Part shown: in pieces, positions 47,547 through 56,157 of the stretch
Numbering within the stretch: the stretch's first letter is position 1
Layout: each line of letters opens with the position of its first letter
Origin: Cognatiyoonia sediminum
GTDB lineage: Bacteria > Pseudomonadota > Alphaproteobacteria > Rhodobacterales > Rhodobacteraceae
Assembly (NCBI RefSeq): GCF_900129845.1
Contig: NZ_FQXB01000008.1
Span: 45,330-109,329, forward strand
Length of the DNA: 64,000 nt
Direction: 5' to 3'
The notes under the pieces: generated by a model
Seen by the model: only the letters and a program-made list of their open reading frames with translations
Database searches by the model: none
What the model was told of the DNA's origin: nothing
Program-made: the position numbers and the translations under genes

Positions 47547-48016
47547 TGCCGGATTTTGTAGCCCAGGACATCAAACGCGCTGGCGATTGGTCCGGCAGCT
47601 TTGAACTATGCGTCATGACCTATGATGAGCGGTTCTTACGCCGAAAAGTCGTCAAAACAGCGCATGATGAGAACTTGCTGGTCGACCTGAAACAGACCAC
47701 CTCAATCAATGATCACGACGCATTTGTGCTGACAGATGGACGGTTGATCGAAGTCATAGCTGCGGAAGAGGAGCTTTACAAAGTGACCGGCGATTTGGTG
47801 CAATTGGCATGGCACATCGGCAATCGCCACACCCCCTGCCAGATTGAAGAAAACCGCCTGCTGATCCAGCGGGACAAGGTCATCGGTCATATGCTGGAAC
47901 ACCTCGGCGCGACGGTGACAGAAGTCTTCGAGCCCTTCACTCCCGAAGGCGGGGCCTATGGCCACGGTCGCACGCATAGTCATGAACATGGGCATTCAGC
48001 GCATCATGACAACTGA
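47546..48016 (+). CDS. ureE: Urease nickel chaperone UreE
   Basis: 156 residues. N-terminal peptide-binding domain, then the metal-binding domain with LAWHIGNRHTPCQ, IQRDKVIGHMLEHLGA and a His-rich tail ([16 protein letters not shown]) suited to nickel storage. It delivers nickel to the UreDFG-urease complex. The UreF start lies inside its last four codons. Confidence 0.95.
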   Translation: MPDFVAQDIKRAGDWSGSFELCVMTYDERFLRRKVVKTAHDENLLVDLKQTTSINDHDAFVLTDGRLIEVIAAEEELYKVTGDLVQLAWHIGNRHTPCQIEENRLLIQRDKVIGHMLEHLGATVTEVFEPFTPEGGAYGHGRTHSHEHGHSAHHDN

Positions 48017-48653
48017 TCCGAAACTGCTGACGCTGGTTCATTGGCTGTCGCCGTCCTATCCGATTGGGTCATTCGCGTGGTCCCATGGGATTGAAGCCGC
48101 GATTGCACAGGGATGGATTGAAGACGACCAAAGCCTGAAAGAATGGCTCACCGATTTGGTTCAGCAAGGATCAATTCGCAACGACGCGATTCTGATCTCG
48201 CTCGCCTATGGAACAACAGATTACGACACGGTGCGCAATCTAAACGCAACCGCACGCGCATTGGCCGCCTCAAAAGAGCGGATTAGAGAAGCGGAGCGTC
48301 AAGGGACGGCCTTTGCCAAAACAACCAGAGAGGTATGGAAGCTCAACCTGCCTGATCTGATGCTACCCGTGGCGCTTGGCTATGCGGCACGGTTACAAGA
48401 CCTTGATGGGCAGAGCTTGACCGCGATCTATGCACAATCTGTGCTTAGCAATCTCGTGCTGGCGGCGCAAAGACTGATGGCCCTCGGGCAGACATCAGCG
48501 CAAACGATCCTCCTGGAGCTAACACCACTTTGCGCAGAGCTGTCGCAAGACGTCGCTCATTCAGACCTTGATGACATCTATTCGAATTGCTTTCTCTCAG
48601 ATGTCGCGTCGATGGTACACGAAACCCAACAACCTAGACTGTTTCAATCATGA
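48006..48653 (+). CDS. ureF: Urease accessory protein UreF
   Basis: 215 residues from the ATG at 48006, beginning [21 protein letters not shown], the conserved UreF N-terminus; the frame upstream to 47958 would double-code the UreE tail. [13 protein letters not shown] and the late [27 protein letters not shown] are typical. UreF links UreD and UreG and helps GTP-dependent nickel insertion. Overlaps UreE by 11 bp and UreG by 4 bp. Confidence 0.93.
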   Translation: MTTDPKLLTLVHWLSPSYPIGSFAWSHGIEAAIAQGWIEDDQSLKEWLTDLVQQGSIRNDAILISLAYGTTDYDTVRNLNATARALAASKERIREAERQGTAFAKTTREVWKLNLPDLMLPVALGYAARLQDLDGQSLTAIYAQSVLSNLVLAAQRLMALGQTSAQTILLELTPLCAELSQDVAHSDLDDIYSNCFLSDVASMVHETQQPRLFQS

Positions 48654-49261
48654 CTAAATTGAATGGCCCTTTGCGCGTTGGCATCGGCGGTCCCGTCGGG
48701 GCTGGCAAGACGACGCTTACAGCAAAACTCTCCGAACAACTGAAGGCTGAGTATTCCGTCGGTGTGATCACCAATGACATCTACACGCAGGAGGATGCAG
48801 AAGCGCTGACGCGAATGCAAATCCTGCCATCCGATCGGATCATTGGCGTGGAAACCGGCGGCTGCCCGCACACGGCGATCCGCGAAGATGCCTCGATCAA
48901 TCTCGCGGCGGTTGCGGAAATGCGGGAACGCCACGCCGAACTTGATCTTGTTCTAATCGAGTCTGGCGGCGACAACCTTTCCGCCACGTTTAGCCCGGAA
49001 TTGGCGGACCTGACCGTCTATGTCATTGACGTGGCCGCAGGCGAAGAAATCCCGCGCAAGGGTGGCCCTGCCCTAACCCGTTCGGACATCCTTGTGATCA
49101 ACAAAACAGACCTCGCACCTTATGTCGGCGCCTCCTTGGAAGTGATGGATCGAGACTCGCAAAAGATGCGCGGCGGGCGGCCTTATGTCTTTGCATCTTT
49201 GCGAAACAACAACGGTGTGCAGGACGTTGTTGATTTGATCAAAAGCAAAGGCGGTCTTTAG
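48650..49261 (+). CDS. ureG: Urease GTPase accessory protein UreG
   Basis: 203 residues. P-loop [10 protein letters not shown] (about 13-22), [12 protein letters not shown], the metal-binding CPH in [25 protein letters not shown] (G2/G3 region) and the NKTDLAP specificity motif. SIMIBI GTPase that drives urease activation. Last gene of the urease block; 41 bp separate it from the sensor-kinase gene on the same strand, so read-through into the latter is possible. Confidence 0.97.
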   Translation: MTKLNGPLRVGIGGPVGAGKTTLTAKLSEQLKAEYSVGVITNDIYTQEDAEALTRMQILPSDRIIGVETGGCPHTAIREDASINLAAVAEMRERHAELDLVLIESGGDNLSATFSPELADLTVYVIDVAAGEEIPRKGGPALTRSDILVINKTDLAPYVGASLEVMDRDSQKMRGGRPYVFASLRNNNGVQDVVDLIKSKGGL

Positions 49262-49302
49262 CACCGCTTGCACGACGATTTGACTTCGGCCTAGGTAAAA
49301 GG

Positions 49303-51024
49303 ATGCGGATTTTCGTCCCACTCCTTTTGATTGGCGTCATGGCCATCGGTGCCTTTGGCGCCTATTGGGGCGCGTATGTCTATTTCCGTGCGGAAGTGAT
49401 GGACCGCGCCGCTGCCCGATTGTCTCTTTACCGCAGCACTGTGGTTTCGGAGCTTGAACGCTTCTCCCACCTAACTTTTGTACTGGCCAACGATAGCTTT
49501 GTTATAGCGACAGCGCGGGGCGGTAACAGACAGGTTTTGAACGAAAGGCTCGCAGGCTTTGCGGATCGTGCAGGGATCGATGCGATCTATTTGATGGATC
49601 TGTCCGGCGTCACACAATCCGCATCAAACGCTGGAACAACAAGGAGCTTTGTTGGCCAAGACTATTCCTTCCGCCCATACTTTCAACAAGCCCTAAACGG
49701 CAGGCAAGGACAGTTCTACGGCATTGGAGCGACAACAGGTATTCCGGGGTATTTCTACGCTGAGGCTGTGAATGGTCCCAATGGCGCGGCGCTTGGCGTT
49801 ATAGCCATAAAGATCGATCTGTCCAAGCTGCAAACCTCGTGGCAAGAAGCCGGAGAAAAGGTCATCCTTGCCAATGCTGACGGAATATCCCTCCTCGCAT
49901 CTGAACCTAATTGGCGATACCGGGCTATGTCCGATCTGTCGCCTGCGCAAGTCACCCGCATTGCGGACGCGCGCCAATTCAGTGGACAAGACCTGCCGCG
50001 CCTGGATTGGATGACCGATGCAACTGGCACCGCGCAGGTAGAAGGGGAGGATTTGCTTCACCTCAGTTCTCTTGATTTGCCAAACGATTGGGCGCTGCAC
50101 TATTTCACCACCGACGATGTGGCGGTAACCCGCAGTTGGCTTGCTACGGCGATTATGGTGTTCCTTGCAGGCAGTGCCTTCATCATCTTCCAAATACAAC
50201 GCAACCAACGCATCGGTCGCGCGCTGCAACGTTCAGAAGCAGAAGAAGCACAGTTACGATTAGCCAACGAACGGCTCGCAATAGAAATCGAAGACAGGCG
50301 CGCCGCTGAACTCAAATTGCAACGGACACAAACGGAATTGGAACGTGCTAGTCGCCTGGCAGCACTAGGGCAGTTATCTGCCTCAGTGACCCATGAACTC
50401 GGCCAGCCGATCACAGCGATGCGCAACCACCTAACCGTAGCAGAGATGCAAGGTGGGCCAAGTAAGATTGTTGATAAAATGAAAGACCTTGTTGACCGGA
50501 TGGAAGGTATCACCCGCCAGTTAAAGTTCTTCGCCCGCAAAGGTCGGGACAATTTCGAGGATTTCGATTTGAGAGACGCCCATGCCGCAGCTTTGGAACT
50601 CCTAGCGCCGAATTTGAAACAGCAGGGCGTCAAGGTCACAGAACATTTCGGGGAAGACCCGCTTGTTATCCATGGCAATAGACTTCGGATCGAGCAAGTG
50701 ATGACCAACCTTTTGCGCAATGCGCTCGACGCAACAGAAGCGATTGATGCGCCAAAGATTACCGTGGAAGCCGGCACCGATGAAAACACCATCTGGTATC
50801 AGATTGCCGACAACGGCCATGGTTTGGATGATCAAAATTTTGACGACCTCAAAGAACCGTTCCGAAGCACGCGCGAAAGCGGTAAAGGTATGGGGCTTGG
50901 CTTGACGATTTCTGCTGGCATTGTCGAAGACCACAACGGGCATTTAAAGGCCTCAAACGGCACCGAAGGCGGCGCTGTGTTCAAAGCAACCTTTCCCGCG
51001 CCCACGGCGGAGGAGGTCAGATGA
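49303..51024 (+). CDS. dctB: DctB-like membrane sensor histidine kinase
   Basis: 573 residues. Two membrane helices (about 5-25 and 275-295) bracket a periplasmic dCache-like sensor region containing FVGQDYSFRPYFQQAL, the signature of DctB-type dicarboxylate sensors. A coiled-coil region follows, the H-box SASVTHELGQPITAMRNH with the phospho-His near residue 364, then N-box NLLRNALDA, G1 IADNGHGL and G2 GKGMGLGLTI. It phosphorylates the regulator encoded next, with which it overlaps by 4 bp. A TRAP transporter lies 2 kb downstream and is a likely target, as for DctSR-DctPQM of Rhodobacter. Confidence 0.88.
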   Translation: MRIFVPLLLIGVMAIGAFGAYWGAYVYFRAEVMDRAAARLSLYRSTVVSELERFSHLTFVLANDSFVIATARGGNRQVLNERLAGFADRAGIDAIYLMDLSGVTQSASNAGTTRSFVGQDYSFRPYFQQALNGRQGQFYGIGATTGIPGYFYAEAVNGPNGAALGVIAIKIDLSKLQTSWQEAGEKVILANADGISLLASEPNWRYRAMSDLSPAQVTRIADARQFSGQDLPRLDWMTDATGTAQVEGEDLLHLSSLDLPNDWALHYFTTDDVAVTRSWLATAIMVFLAGSAFIIFQIQRNQRIGRALQRSEAEEAQLRLANERLAIEIEDRRAAELKLQRTQTELERASRLAALGQLSASVTHELGQPITAMRNHLTVAEMQGGPSKIVDKMKDLVDRMEGITRQLKFFARKGRDNFEDFDLRDAHAAALELLAPNLKQQGVKVTEHFGEDPLVIHGNRLRIEQVMTNLLRNALDATEAIDAPKITVEAGTDENTIWYQIADNGHGLDDQNFDDLKEPFRSTRESGKGMGLGLTISAGIVEDHNGHLKASNGTEGGAVFKATFPAPTAEEVR

Positions 51025-52313
51025 GCAAACCTCATGTAATGATCGTCGAAGACGACCACGAAATCAGATCATCGCTTGTTGATTTGTTGGATGCCGCAGG
51101 CTGGACCGCCTCCGCCTTCCCGCGTGCCGAAGACGCGCTGAAACAGCTCGATGACCTGCAACCAGCCGTGGTTCTGTCTGACATCCAAATGCCCGGCATG
51201 GGTGGCCTTGCACTGCTCGATACAATCCCCGGCGACGGGCCGCCTATCGTTCTGATCTCGGCCCATGGCGACATTCCGATGGCCGTCGATGCAATGAGCC
51301 GTGGCGCCTATAGCTTTGTAGAAAAACCGTTTGAGCCACGACGGTTGCTGACCATCCTGTCGCACGCCGCCGACCAGTACCAAATGAAGGCCGCCAACGA
51401 GCGGTTGAAAGACCGTCTGGTCAGCGTAGCGGGTTTGAACCGTATCCTCTTGGGTCAAAGTGCGGCGATGCAGGGTTTGCGCGATACGATCATGGATTTT
51501 TCAGACACCGGATTGCCAGTGCTCATCAAGGGCGAAACCGGCACCGGTAAAGAGCTCGTCGCCCGAGCGCTGCATAATCTTGGCCCGCGTGCTGAGCAGA
51601 ATTTTCTAGCTCTAAATGCCTCGCTCTTAACGGCGGAAACCCTGGCAAAAAGCGTCCACCCCGCAGATGGCGGCACGCTGTTTCTCGATGAAGTCGGGGC
51701 CTGCCCAGTCGACGTTCAAGCCATGTTTTTGCGGCTCATTGAGCACAAGGAACTCCCCGCCGAGGATGGCAGCATCCTATCGTTGGACATCCGCATCCTT
51801 TCGGCCACCAATGAGAACGTGGACGAGGCGGTCGCCGCCGGAACACTACGCTCTGACCTCTTGTTCCGGCTGAACCCCTTCACCATCTCGATCCCTCCTT
51901 TGAGAGAGAGAAAGGACGACATTCTACTGCTGGCAACCCACTTCCTCGACACCGCAGCCCAGACCTACGAAATCGCAACGCCGGAGATCACTGCGCAAGA
52001 TGTCAAAGCCCTCTTGGCACACGACTGGCCCGGTAATGTGCGCGAATTGCGCAGCGTCGCCGACCGCCGTACCCACGCTGCCCGTCGCGGTTTGGGCTCG
52101 TTTGCCGAAGCGATCAGCCCACTGGTCGATCAAGACGATGTGCCAGATACCTTGCGAGAGGCCGTGGCGAGCTTTGAACGGGAATTGATCGGTAAAGCGA
52201 TCCAAAGCCATCAAGGCCGCATGGACGCGGTGGCTGAAGCTTTGGGGATCGGGCGGCGGACGCTCAACGAGAAGATCGTGAAACTGGGGTTGAATAAGGA
52301 TGCATTTTTGTAA
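51021..52313 (+). CDS. dctD: DctD-like response regulator lacking the GAFTGA loop
   Basis: 430 residues. Receiver domain with the phospho-acceptor Asp in VLSDIQMPGMGG (about residue 54) and the Lys in FVEKPFEP; AAA+ domain with Walker A KGETGTGKEL (about 170), Walker B GGTLFLDEVG (about 218), sensor ATNENVDEA and Arg-finger RSDLLFRLNPF; C-terminal Fis-type helix-turn-helix AEALGIGRRTLNEKI. Between Walker A and B the usual ESELFG...GAFTGA segment is missing (LNASLLTAETLAKSVHPADGG instead), about 20 residues shorter than usual. GAFTGA is needed to contact sigma-54, so this protein probably works with the housekeeping sigma factor, as NtrC of Rhodobacter capsulatus does. Confidence 0.9.
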   Translation: MSKPHVMIVEDDHEIRSSLVDLLDAAGWTASAFPRAEDALKQLDDLQPAVVLSDIQMPGMGGLALLDTIPGDGPPIVLISAHGDIPMAVDAMSRGAYSFVEKPFEPRRLLTILSHAADQYQMKAANERLKDRLVSVAGLNRILLGQSAAMQGLRDTIMDFSDTGLPVLIKGETGTGKELVARALHNLGPRAEQNFLALNASLLTAETLAKSVHPADGGTLFLDEVGACPVDVQAMFLRLIEHKELPAEDGSILSLDIRILSATNENVDEAVAAGTLRSDLLFRLNPFTISIPPLRERKDDILLLATHFLDTAAQTYEIATPEITAQDVKALLAHDWPGNVRELRSVADRRTHAARRGLGSFAEAISPLVDQDDVPDTLREAVASFERELIGKAIQSHQGRMDAVAEALGIGRRTLNEKIVKLGLNKDAFL

Positions 52314-52566
52314 GGGTATTGTCGACATTTGGTGAATGCCACCCTTAGCGACAAATCCATCAATTGTTCTCGGATATAATACCAGTAGGCGACAACACGC
52401 GCGATGCGCACTCCACCGTTAAAAAGCACATTCTCAGTTCAAACTCACTTATCCGCCAGCTGTTCATTTGTAAGCTGTGACTACACTGAATGAGCTTTGC
52501 GCTTTCTGAACGTAGGCGTTACATCCTGTGGCCGACTATTTTGACCACTTTATACAGATTTCAGCG

Positions 52567-52582
52567 CTTGGAAATTTCCAAG
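52567..52582. promoter_or_regulatory. 16-bp perfect palindrome in the non-coding gap
   Basis: CTTGGAAATTTCCAAG, a perfect dyad without spacer, about 250 bp after the dctD stop. Such a symmetric site suits a dimeric DNA-binding protein better than an RNA hairpin, which would need a loop. Regulator unknown. Confidence 0.4.
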
Positions 52583-52615
52583 TACCTGCAACTTAACCAT
52601 AACTTTCATCGAAAT

Positions 52616-52637
52616 AGGTGGTCTTGCCGCACCACCT
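52616..52637. terminator. Inverted repeat after dctD
   Basis: AGGTGGT / ACCACCT arms of 7 bp around an 8-base loop, about 300 bp behind the dctD stop and followed by TTTA only. It may form a hairpin in RNA from the dctBD transcript; a true terminator is uncertain. Confidence 0.3.
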
Positions 52638-53121
52638 TTAGGATCCAAAATTGAGGAAATTCTCATTTGCCTGCCTCATTTGTATTTTTACTGAAAATTG
52701 TAATTTAGCAAAATCAGGCACGCGCATGCCCATCGTACAAGACGGCAATGCGAAAGATGGTAGGTATACTGTACTATGACCCTGCCCAAATCTTGAGGAC
52801 GAGTTAGGATGTAGTAAAAAACTGGTGCATGTTCAGTTGATGAGAACGGTGGCGTGCGTTGGCATGTAGTCAGATGGGGAGAGCAGCCGTGCGAGTACCA
52901 CTTAAAAGATCACGATGGCTCCGTTAGGAGCAGATTCAGAGGCCTCAACAAAGTTGTGGCGCGCCATGTCGATGGGCATCAAACAAAATAAGTTGCTTAG
53001 GCAAGACAATTTCTTCACGCAGTTATTAGAAGCTGATCACCAAATTCCTATCATTCTTACGGCGCATAAATAGCACTAGTTTCTGACTGCTTTAGGGACC
53101 GAAATGCCGTAAGCTACTCGA

Positions 53122-53137
53122 TCAACCATGGTTGACA
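53122..53137 (+). promoter_or_regulatory. Palindrome overlapping a -35-like box upstream of the serine hydrolase gene
   Basis: TCAACCATGGTTGA (53122-53135) is a perfect 14-bp dyad whose right half overlaps TTGACA (53132-53137), a consensus -35 hexamer. A related AACCATGG recurs about 40 bp downstream. A repressor bound here would block RNA polymerase. No strong -10 is visible at 17 bp. Confidence 0.4.
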
Positions 53138-53220
53138 ATTCGGGACAAAACCGTCGTTCTAACTCGTTGAACCATGGAACATAAAATACAATTTTTAGTT
53201 GCTAATGGAGACGTATCGAG

Positions 53221-54252
53221 ATGAGCAACTTGGAAGACGAATTCCTGAAACTCATTGAGACTGAGTTCGACAAGCCCAACTCGAACAGCATCCTGCTAAG
53301 CGTAAGGTCAGGTAGCGGACGTGTTCTGTTTGAAGCTACCGCCGGTGAGGGTGAAATCGACAGCCCCTATTTTGTTGCAAGCATTTCGAAAATGTTTACG
53401 GCCACGGTAATTATGCAATTGGTGGAAGAAGGATGCCTTAGTCTGGATGATACAATTGACGAATACTTGCCGCATCTCAGGCTGGAGGGCATTCATGTCT
53501 TCAGGGGCACGGACTACAGTCATCAACTAAAAGTATATCAGCTGCTCCATCAGACATCTGGACTTGCGGATTATTTTGCGAAGGGCTTGGATGAAGATTT
53601 CAAGAAGAACCGAGACCGGTTGTACAGCGTAGAAGATGTCCTCGACCTGATCCGAGGTCAGTCGCCCTTCGCAGCCCCAGACAGCGGAAGATCGCATTAC
53701 TCCGACACAAACTATCAGCTTCTGGGTGCACTAATCGAGGTCGTTGCAGAGCGGCCTTTAGCCGAATTATTCGCGGAACGTATCTTTGCCCGTTTGGAAA
53801 TGGCGGACACCTACCTTTTCGATCACACTATCCCTCGTGAAAAAGAGCCGCTGCAGTTCTTCTGCGAGAACACACAATTGTCGTTGCCGCTTGCTTTAAC
53901 CTCAGAGCGAGGGGCGGGCGGGTGCGTCTCAACAATGCAGGATAATTATCGATTTCTGCGCGGTTATTTTGAGGGGGAGCTCTTCAATAAAACGTACTTT
54001 GAGCGCATGACAAAATGGAACCGCATGTTTTTCCCAATGCATTATGGCTATGGGCTATGGCGGTTTCAATTACCACGCTGGCTTACCCTTTTTCAGAAGA
54101 TGCCAGAGTTCATCGGTCACGCAGGCGTCAACGGGGCAATGGCTTTCTATAATCCCGAAAAGGACCTGTACATCACGGGCACACTCAACCAAATTGACGA
54201 CCCTGCAAGGCAATTCAAGTTCATGCCCAAAATCGTTGGCGCCGTGAAGTGA
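53221..54252 (+). CDS. Serine hydrolase of the beta-lactamase/D-aminopeptidase (class C-like) family
   Basis: 343 residues. The active-site set of penicillin-recognising hydrolases is visible: S54-I-S-K57 (ASISKMFTA), a YSD triad in HYSDTNYQLLGALIE where YSN is commoner, and HAG near residue 299 in GHAGVNGA. No signal peptide is evident, so it is probably cytoplasmic. Family members act as esterases, amidases or D-peptidases; substrate cannot be inferred. GGAGA lies about ten bases before the ATG. It sits alone between the non-coding gap and the TRAP operon on the same strand. Confidence 0.85.
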   Translation: MSNLEDEFLKLIETEFDKPNSNSILLSVRSGSGRVLFEATAGEGEIDSPYFVASISKMFTATVIMQLVEEGCLSLDDTIDEYLPHLRLEGIHVFRGTDYSHQLKVYQLLHQTSGLADYFAKGLDEDFKKNRDRLYSVEDVLDLIRGQSPFAAPDSGRSHYSDTNYQLLGALIEVVAERPLAELFAERIFARLEMADTYLFDHTIPREKEPLQFFCENTQLSLPLALTSERGAGGCVSTMQDNYRFLRGYFEGELFNKTYFERMTKWNRMFFPMHYGYGLWRFQLPRWLTLFQKMPEFIGHAGVNGAMAFYNPEKDLYITGTLNQIDDPARQFKFMPKIVGAVK

Positions 54253-54338
54253 AAATCCCCACGATTAAAAGTGGGACCTGTCCAATTTGCTTCACCATAG
54301 GCTCAAACTGGAAGTTTGATAGGCTGAAAATTACCCTC

Positions 54339-54352
54339 TGCGGAAATCCGCA
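54339..54352. promoter_or_regulatory. Dyad upstream of the TRAP operon
   Basis: TGCGGA-AA-TCCGCA, 6-bp arms with a 2-base spacer, about 95 bp before the dctP start. A candidate operator, possibly for the DctD-like regulator. No sigma-54 promoter (TGGCAC-N5-TTGCA) was found in this region, consistent with the GAFTGA-less regulator. Confidence 0.35.
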
Positions 54353-54447
54353 ACGCTTCGCCTCAACGCCACGCGGTTTCCTTCATTGATTGAATCTACG
54401 GAATCGCCGACACTGACCTCACAAGTTTGAGATCGGGAGGAGTTCTC

Positions 54448-55458
54448 ATGAATAAACTACTAAGCCAAACAGCGGTTGCCGCTATTACGCTGGCCTTCGC
54501 GGGTGAAGCGCTTGCAACAGAATGGAACGTATCCCTCTGGGGCAAACGACGCGCGTTTACGGAGCATGTCGAAAAGCTTGCCGAATTGGTTAGCGAAAAA
54601 ACCGGCGGTGAGTTCACGCTGAACCTGTCTTACGGTGGTCTGTCCAACAACCGGGAGAACCTGGACGGGATTTCCATCGGTGCGTTCGAGATGGCACAAT
54701 TCTGCGCAGGATATCACCGTGACAAGAACCCAACAATCACCGTCCTGGAATTACCGTTCCTCGGCGTGGAGTCGTTAGAGCAAGAAGTGGCACTTTCCCT
54801 TGCTGTCTATAACCACCCGGCCACTGTCGCAGATCTGGCTCGTTGGAACGCCACACTTCTGATGCCGTCGCCATTGCCGCAGTATAATATCGTTGGCGCA
54901 GGAGACGCGCCTGCGGGTCTTGCTGATTTTGAAGGCATGACGGTCCGTGCGACCGGCGGTATTGGCAAAGCTATGGAAACCATCGGGGCTGTGCCCACAT
55001 CCACAACAGCATCCGAAGTGCGTCAAGCAATGGACGGCGGAATTGTTGAAGCGGTCAGCTTCGCACCACATGCACATATGTCTTTTGGCACCATCGAAAA
55101 TGCAACGTGGTGGACGACAAACCTGAACCCAGGCACCGTAAACTGCCCAGTGGTCGTGAACACCGATGCATTGGATTCGCTGTCCGATGAGCATCGGGAG
55201 GCTTTGATGGGGTCTATCGAAGAATCGCTCAATCATTACATTGCCAACTACAATGGTGCGACTATGGACGCTTGGGGCCCTGCTCTTGATGAGCGTGGCA
55301 TTGAACGTGTGACGTTCAGTGATGATGAAATAGCCGCCTTCAAAGACGCCGCTGCAGCCCCTGCGGCTGCGTCTTGGATTGAAGAGAACGCTGCGCGCGG
55401 GCTTCCGGCGCAGGAACTCTACGACATGGTGACAGGGATGATCGCTGGCGAAAGCTAA
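54448..55458 (+). CDS. dctP: TRAP transporter periplasmic binding protein (DctP-type)
   Basis: 336 residues from the ATG at 54448, with GGGAGGAG just upstream and a signal peptide beginning MNKLLSQTAVAAITLAFAG, cut near ALAT. DctP features: LAELVSEKTGGEFTLNL, the LADFEGMTVRATGG segment and the ligand-binding region around GGIVEAVSFAPHAH. Binds a small organic anion in the periplasm and hands it to DctQM. The actual substrate is not predicted. Followed by a very strong hairpin before dctQ. Confidence 0.9.
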   Translation: MNKLLSQTAVAAITLAFAGEALATEWNVSLWGKRRAFTEHVEKLAELVSEKTGGEFTLNLSYGGLSNNRENLDGISIGAFEMAQFCAGYHRDKNPTITVLELPFLGVESLEQEVALSLAVYNHPATVADLARWNATLLMPSPLPQYNIVGAGDAPAGLADFEGMTVRATGGIGKAMETIGAVPTSTTASEVRQAMDGGIVEAVSFAPHAHMSFGTIENATWWTTNLNPGTVNCPVVVNTDALDSLSDEHREALMGSIEESLNHYIANYNGATMDAWGPALDERGIERVTFSDDEIAAFKDAAAAPAAASWIEENAARGLPAQELYDMVTGMIAGES

Positions 55459-55477
55459 GTTCGAACCGGTAAGAAAT

Positions 55478-55508
55478 GGACCTGCGCCGCATCAAGCGGC
55501 GCAGGTCC
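55478..55508 (+). terminator. Strong hairpin between dctP and dctQ
   Basis: Perfect 13-bp inverted repeat GGACCTGCGCCGC / GCGGCGCAGGTCC with a 5-base loop (ATCAA), twenty bases after the dctP stop and 26 before dctQ. No T run follows. Probably an attenuator or a 3' stabiliser that keeps binding-protein mRNA in excess over permease mRNA. Confidence 0.7.
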
Positions 55509-55533
55509 AGCTACGACCAATTGGGAGCACAAA

Positions 55534-56157
55534 ATGGCCATGGCATCATTGGTGCTGGCTGATGACAGCACGCTCAGCAAGATCGACCAGCACCTTTTGA
55601 AACTTGAAAAATTTCTAGCGCTGCTCAGCGGCCTTGCTGTTTTTGCGTTGATGATTTTGGCCGTTGTCTCAGTCGGTGGACGAAATTTCTTCGCAAGCCC
55701 CCTACCCGGCTATGTGGATTGGATTGAACAAGCCATGCCACTTATCGCCTTTATGGGCATTTCATACGTGCAACGCGAAGGTGGACATATCCGTATGGAT
55801 ATTGTCGTGGGGAAACTGCGCGGGCGCACGCTGTATATCGTCGAACTTCTGACAACCCTTTTGATACTTTTGCTCATGGCGATGCTAGTTTGGGGCACTT
55901 GGTCCCACTTTAGCCGCAGCTTTGACTTCAACGCCCCGATGTGGAGCCGCGATAGCTCAATGGACATCGCCCTACCGATCTGGCCAGCTAAATTGCTTGC
56001 CCCAATCGCTTTTTCTGTGCTGTGCGTAAGACTGTCCTTGCAAGCCTGGGCCTATTGCCGGGCAATTGCTACAGGCAACCCGATCGCCGTACCACTGCCA
56101 GCGGATGCTGCAAAACAGGCCTCCATGGAAGCCGATCAGTTGAAGGGCGAAGATTGA
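55534..56157 (+). CDS. dctQ: TRAP transporter small permease subunit (DctQ-type)
   Basis: 207 residues with four membrane helices (about 38-58, 72-88, 108-128, 152-172). The VSVGGRNFFASPLPGYVDWIE segment after helix 1 and the GISYVQREGGHIRMD segment are typical of DctQ. Forms the membrane complex with DctM. Its TGA overlaps the DctM ATG by one base. Confidence 0.9.
   Translation: MAMASLVLADDSTLSKIDQHLLKLEKFLALLSGLAVFALMILAVVSVGGRNFFASPLPGYVDWIEQAMPLIAFMGISYVQREGGHIRMDIVVGKLRGRTLYIVELLTTLLILLLMAMLVWGTWSHFSRSFDFNAPMWSRDSSMDIALPIWPAKLLAPIAFSVLCVRLSLQAWAYCRAIATGNPIAVPLPADAAKQASMEADQLKGED

Larger units (their letters stand above)
52314..53220. other. 0.9-kb non-coding gap with palindromes
   Basis: 907 bp in which neither strand has a credible gene, and I could not recognise a broken one. 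It contains a 16-bp palindrome (52567-52582), an inverted repeat (52616-52637) and a 14-bp palindrome overlapping a TTGACA box (53122-53137). The base composition is more AT-rich than the genes around it. It may hold regulatory sites, a small RNA or decayed DNA. Confidence 0.5.

Noticed and set aside
52211..52429. Minus-strand frame running from the non-coding gap into dctD
   Set aside because: Most of it is antisense to the DctD helix-turn-helix; the remaining part has no recognisable family.
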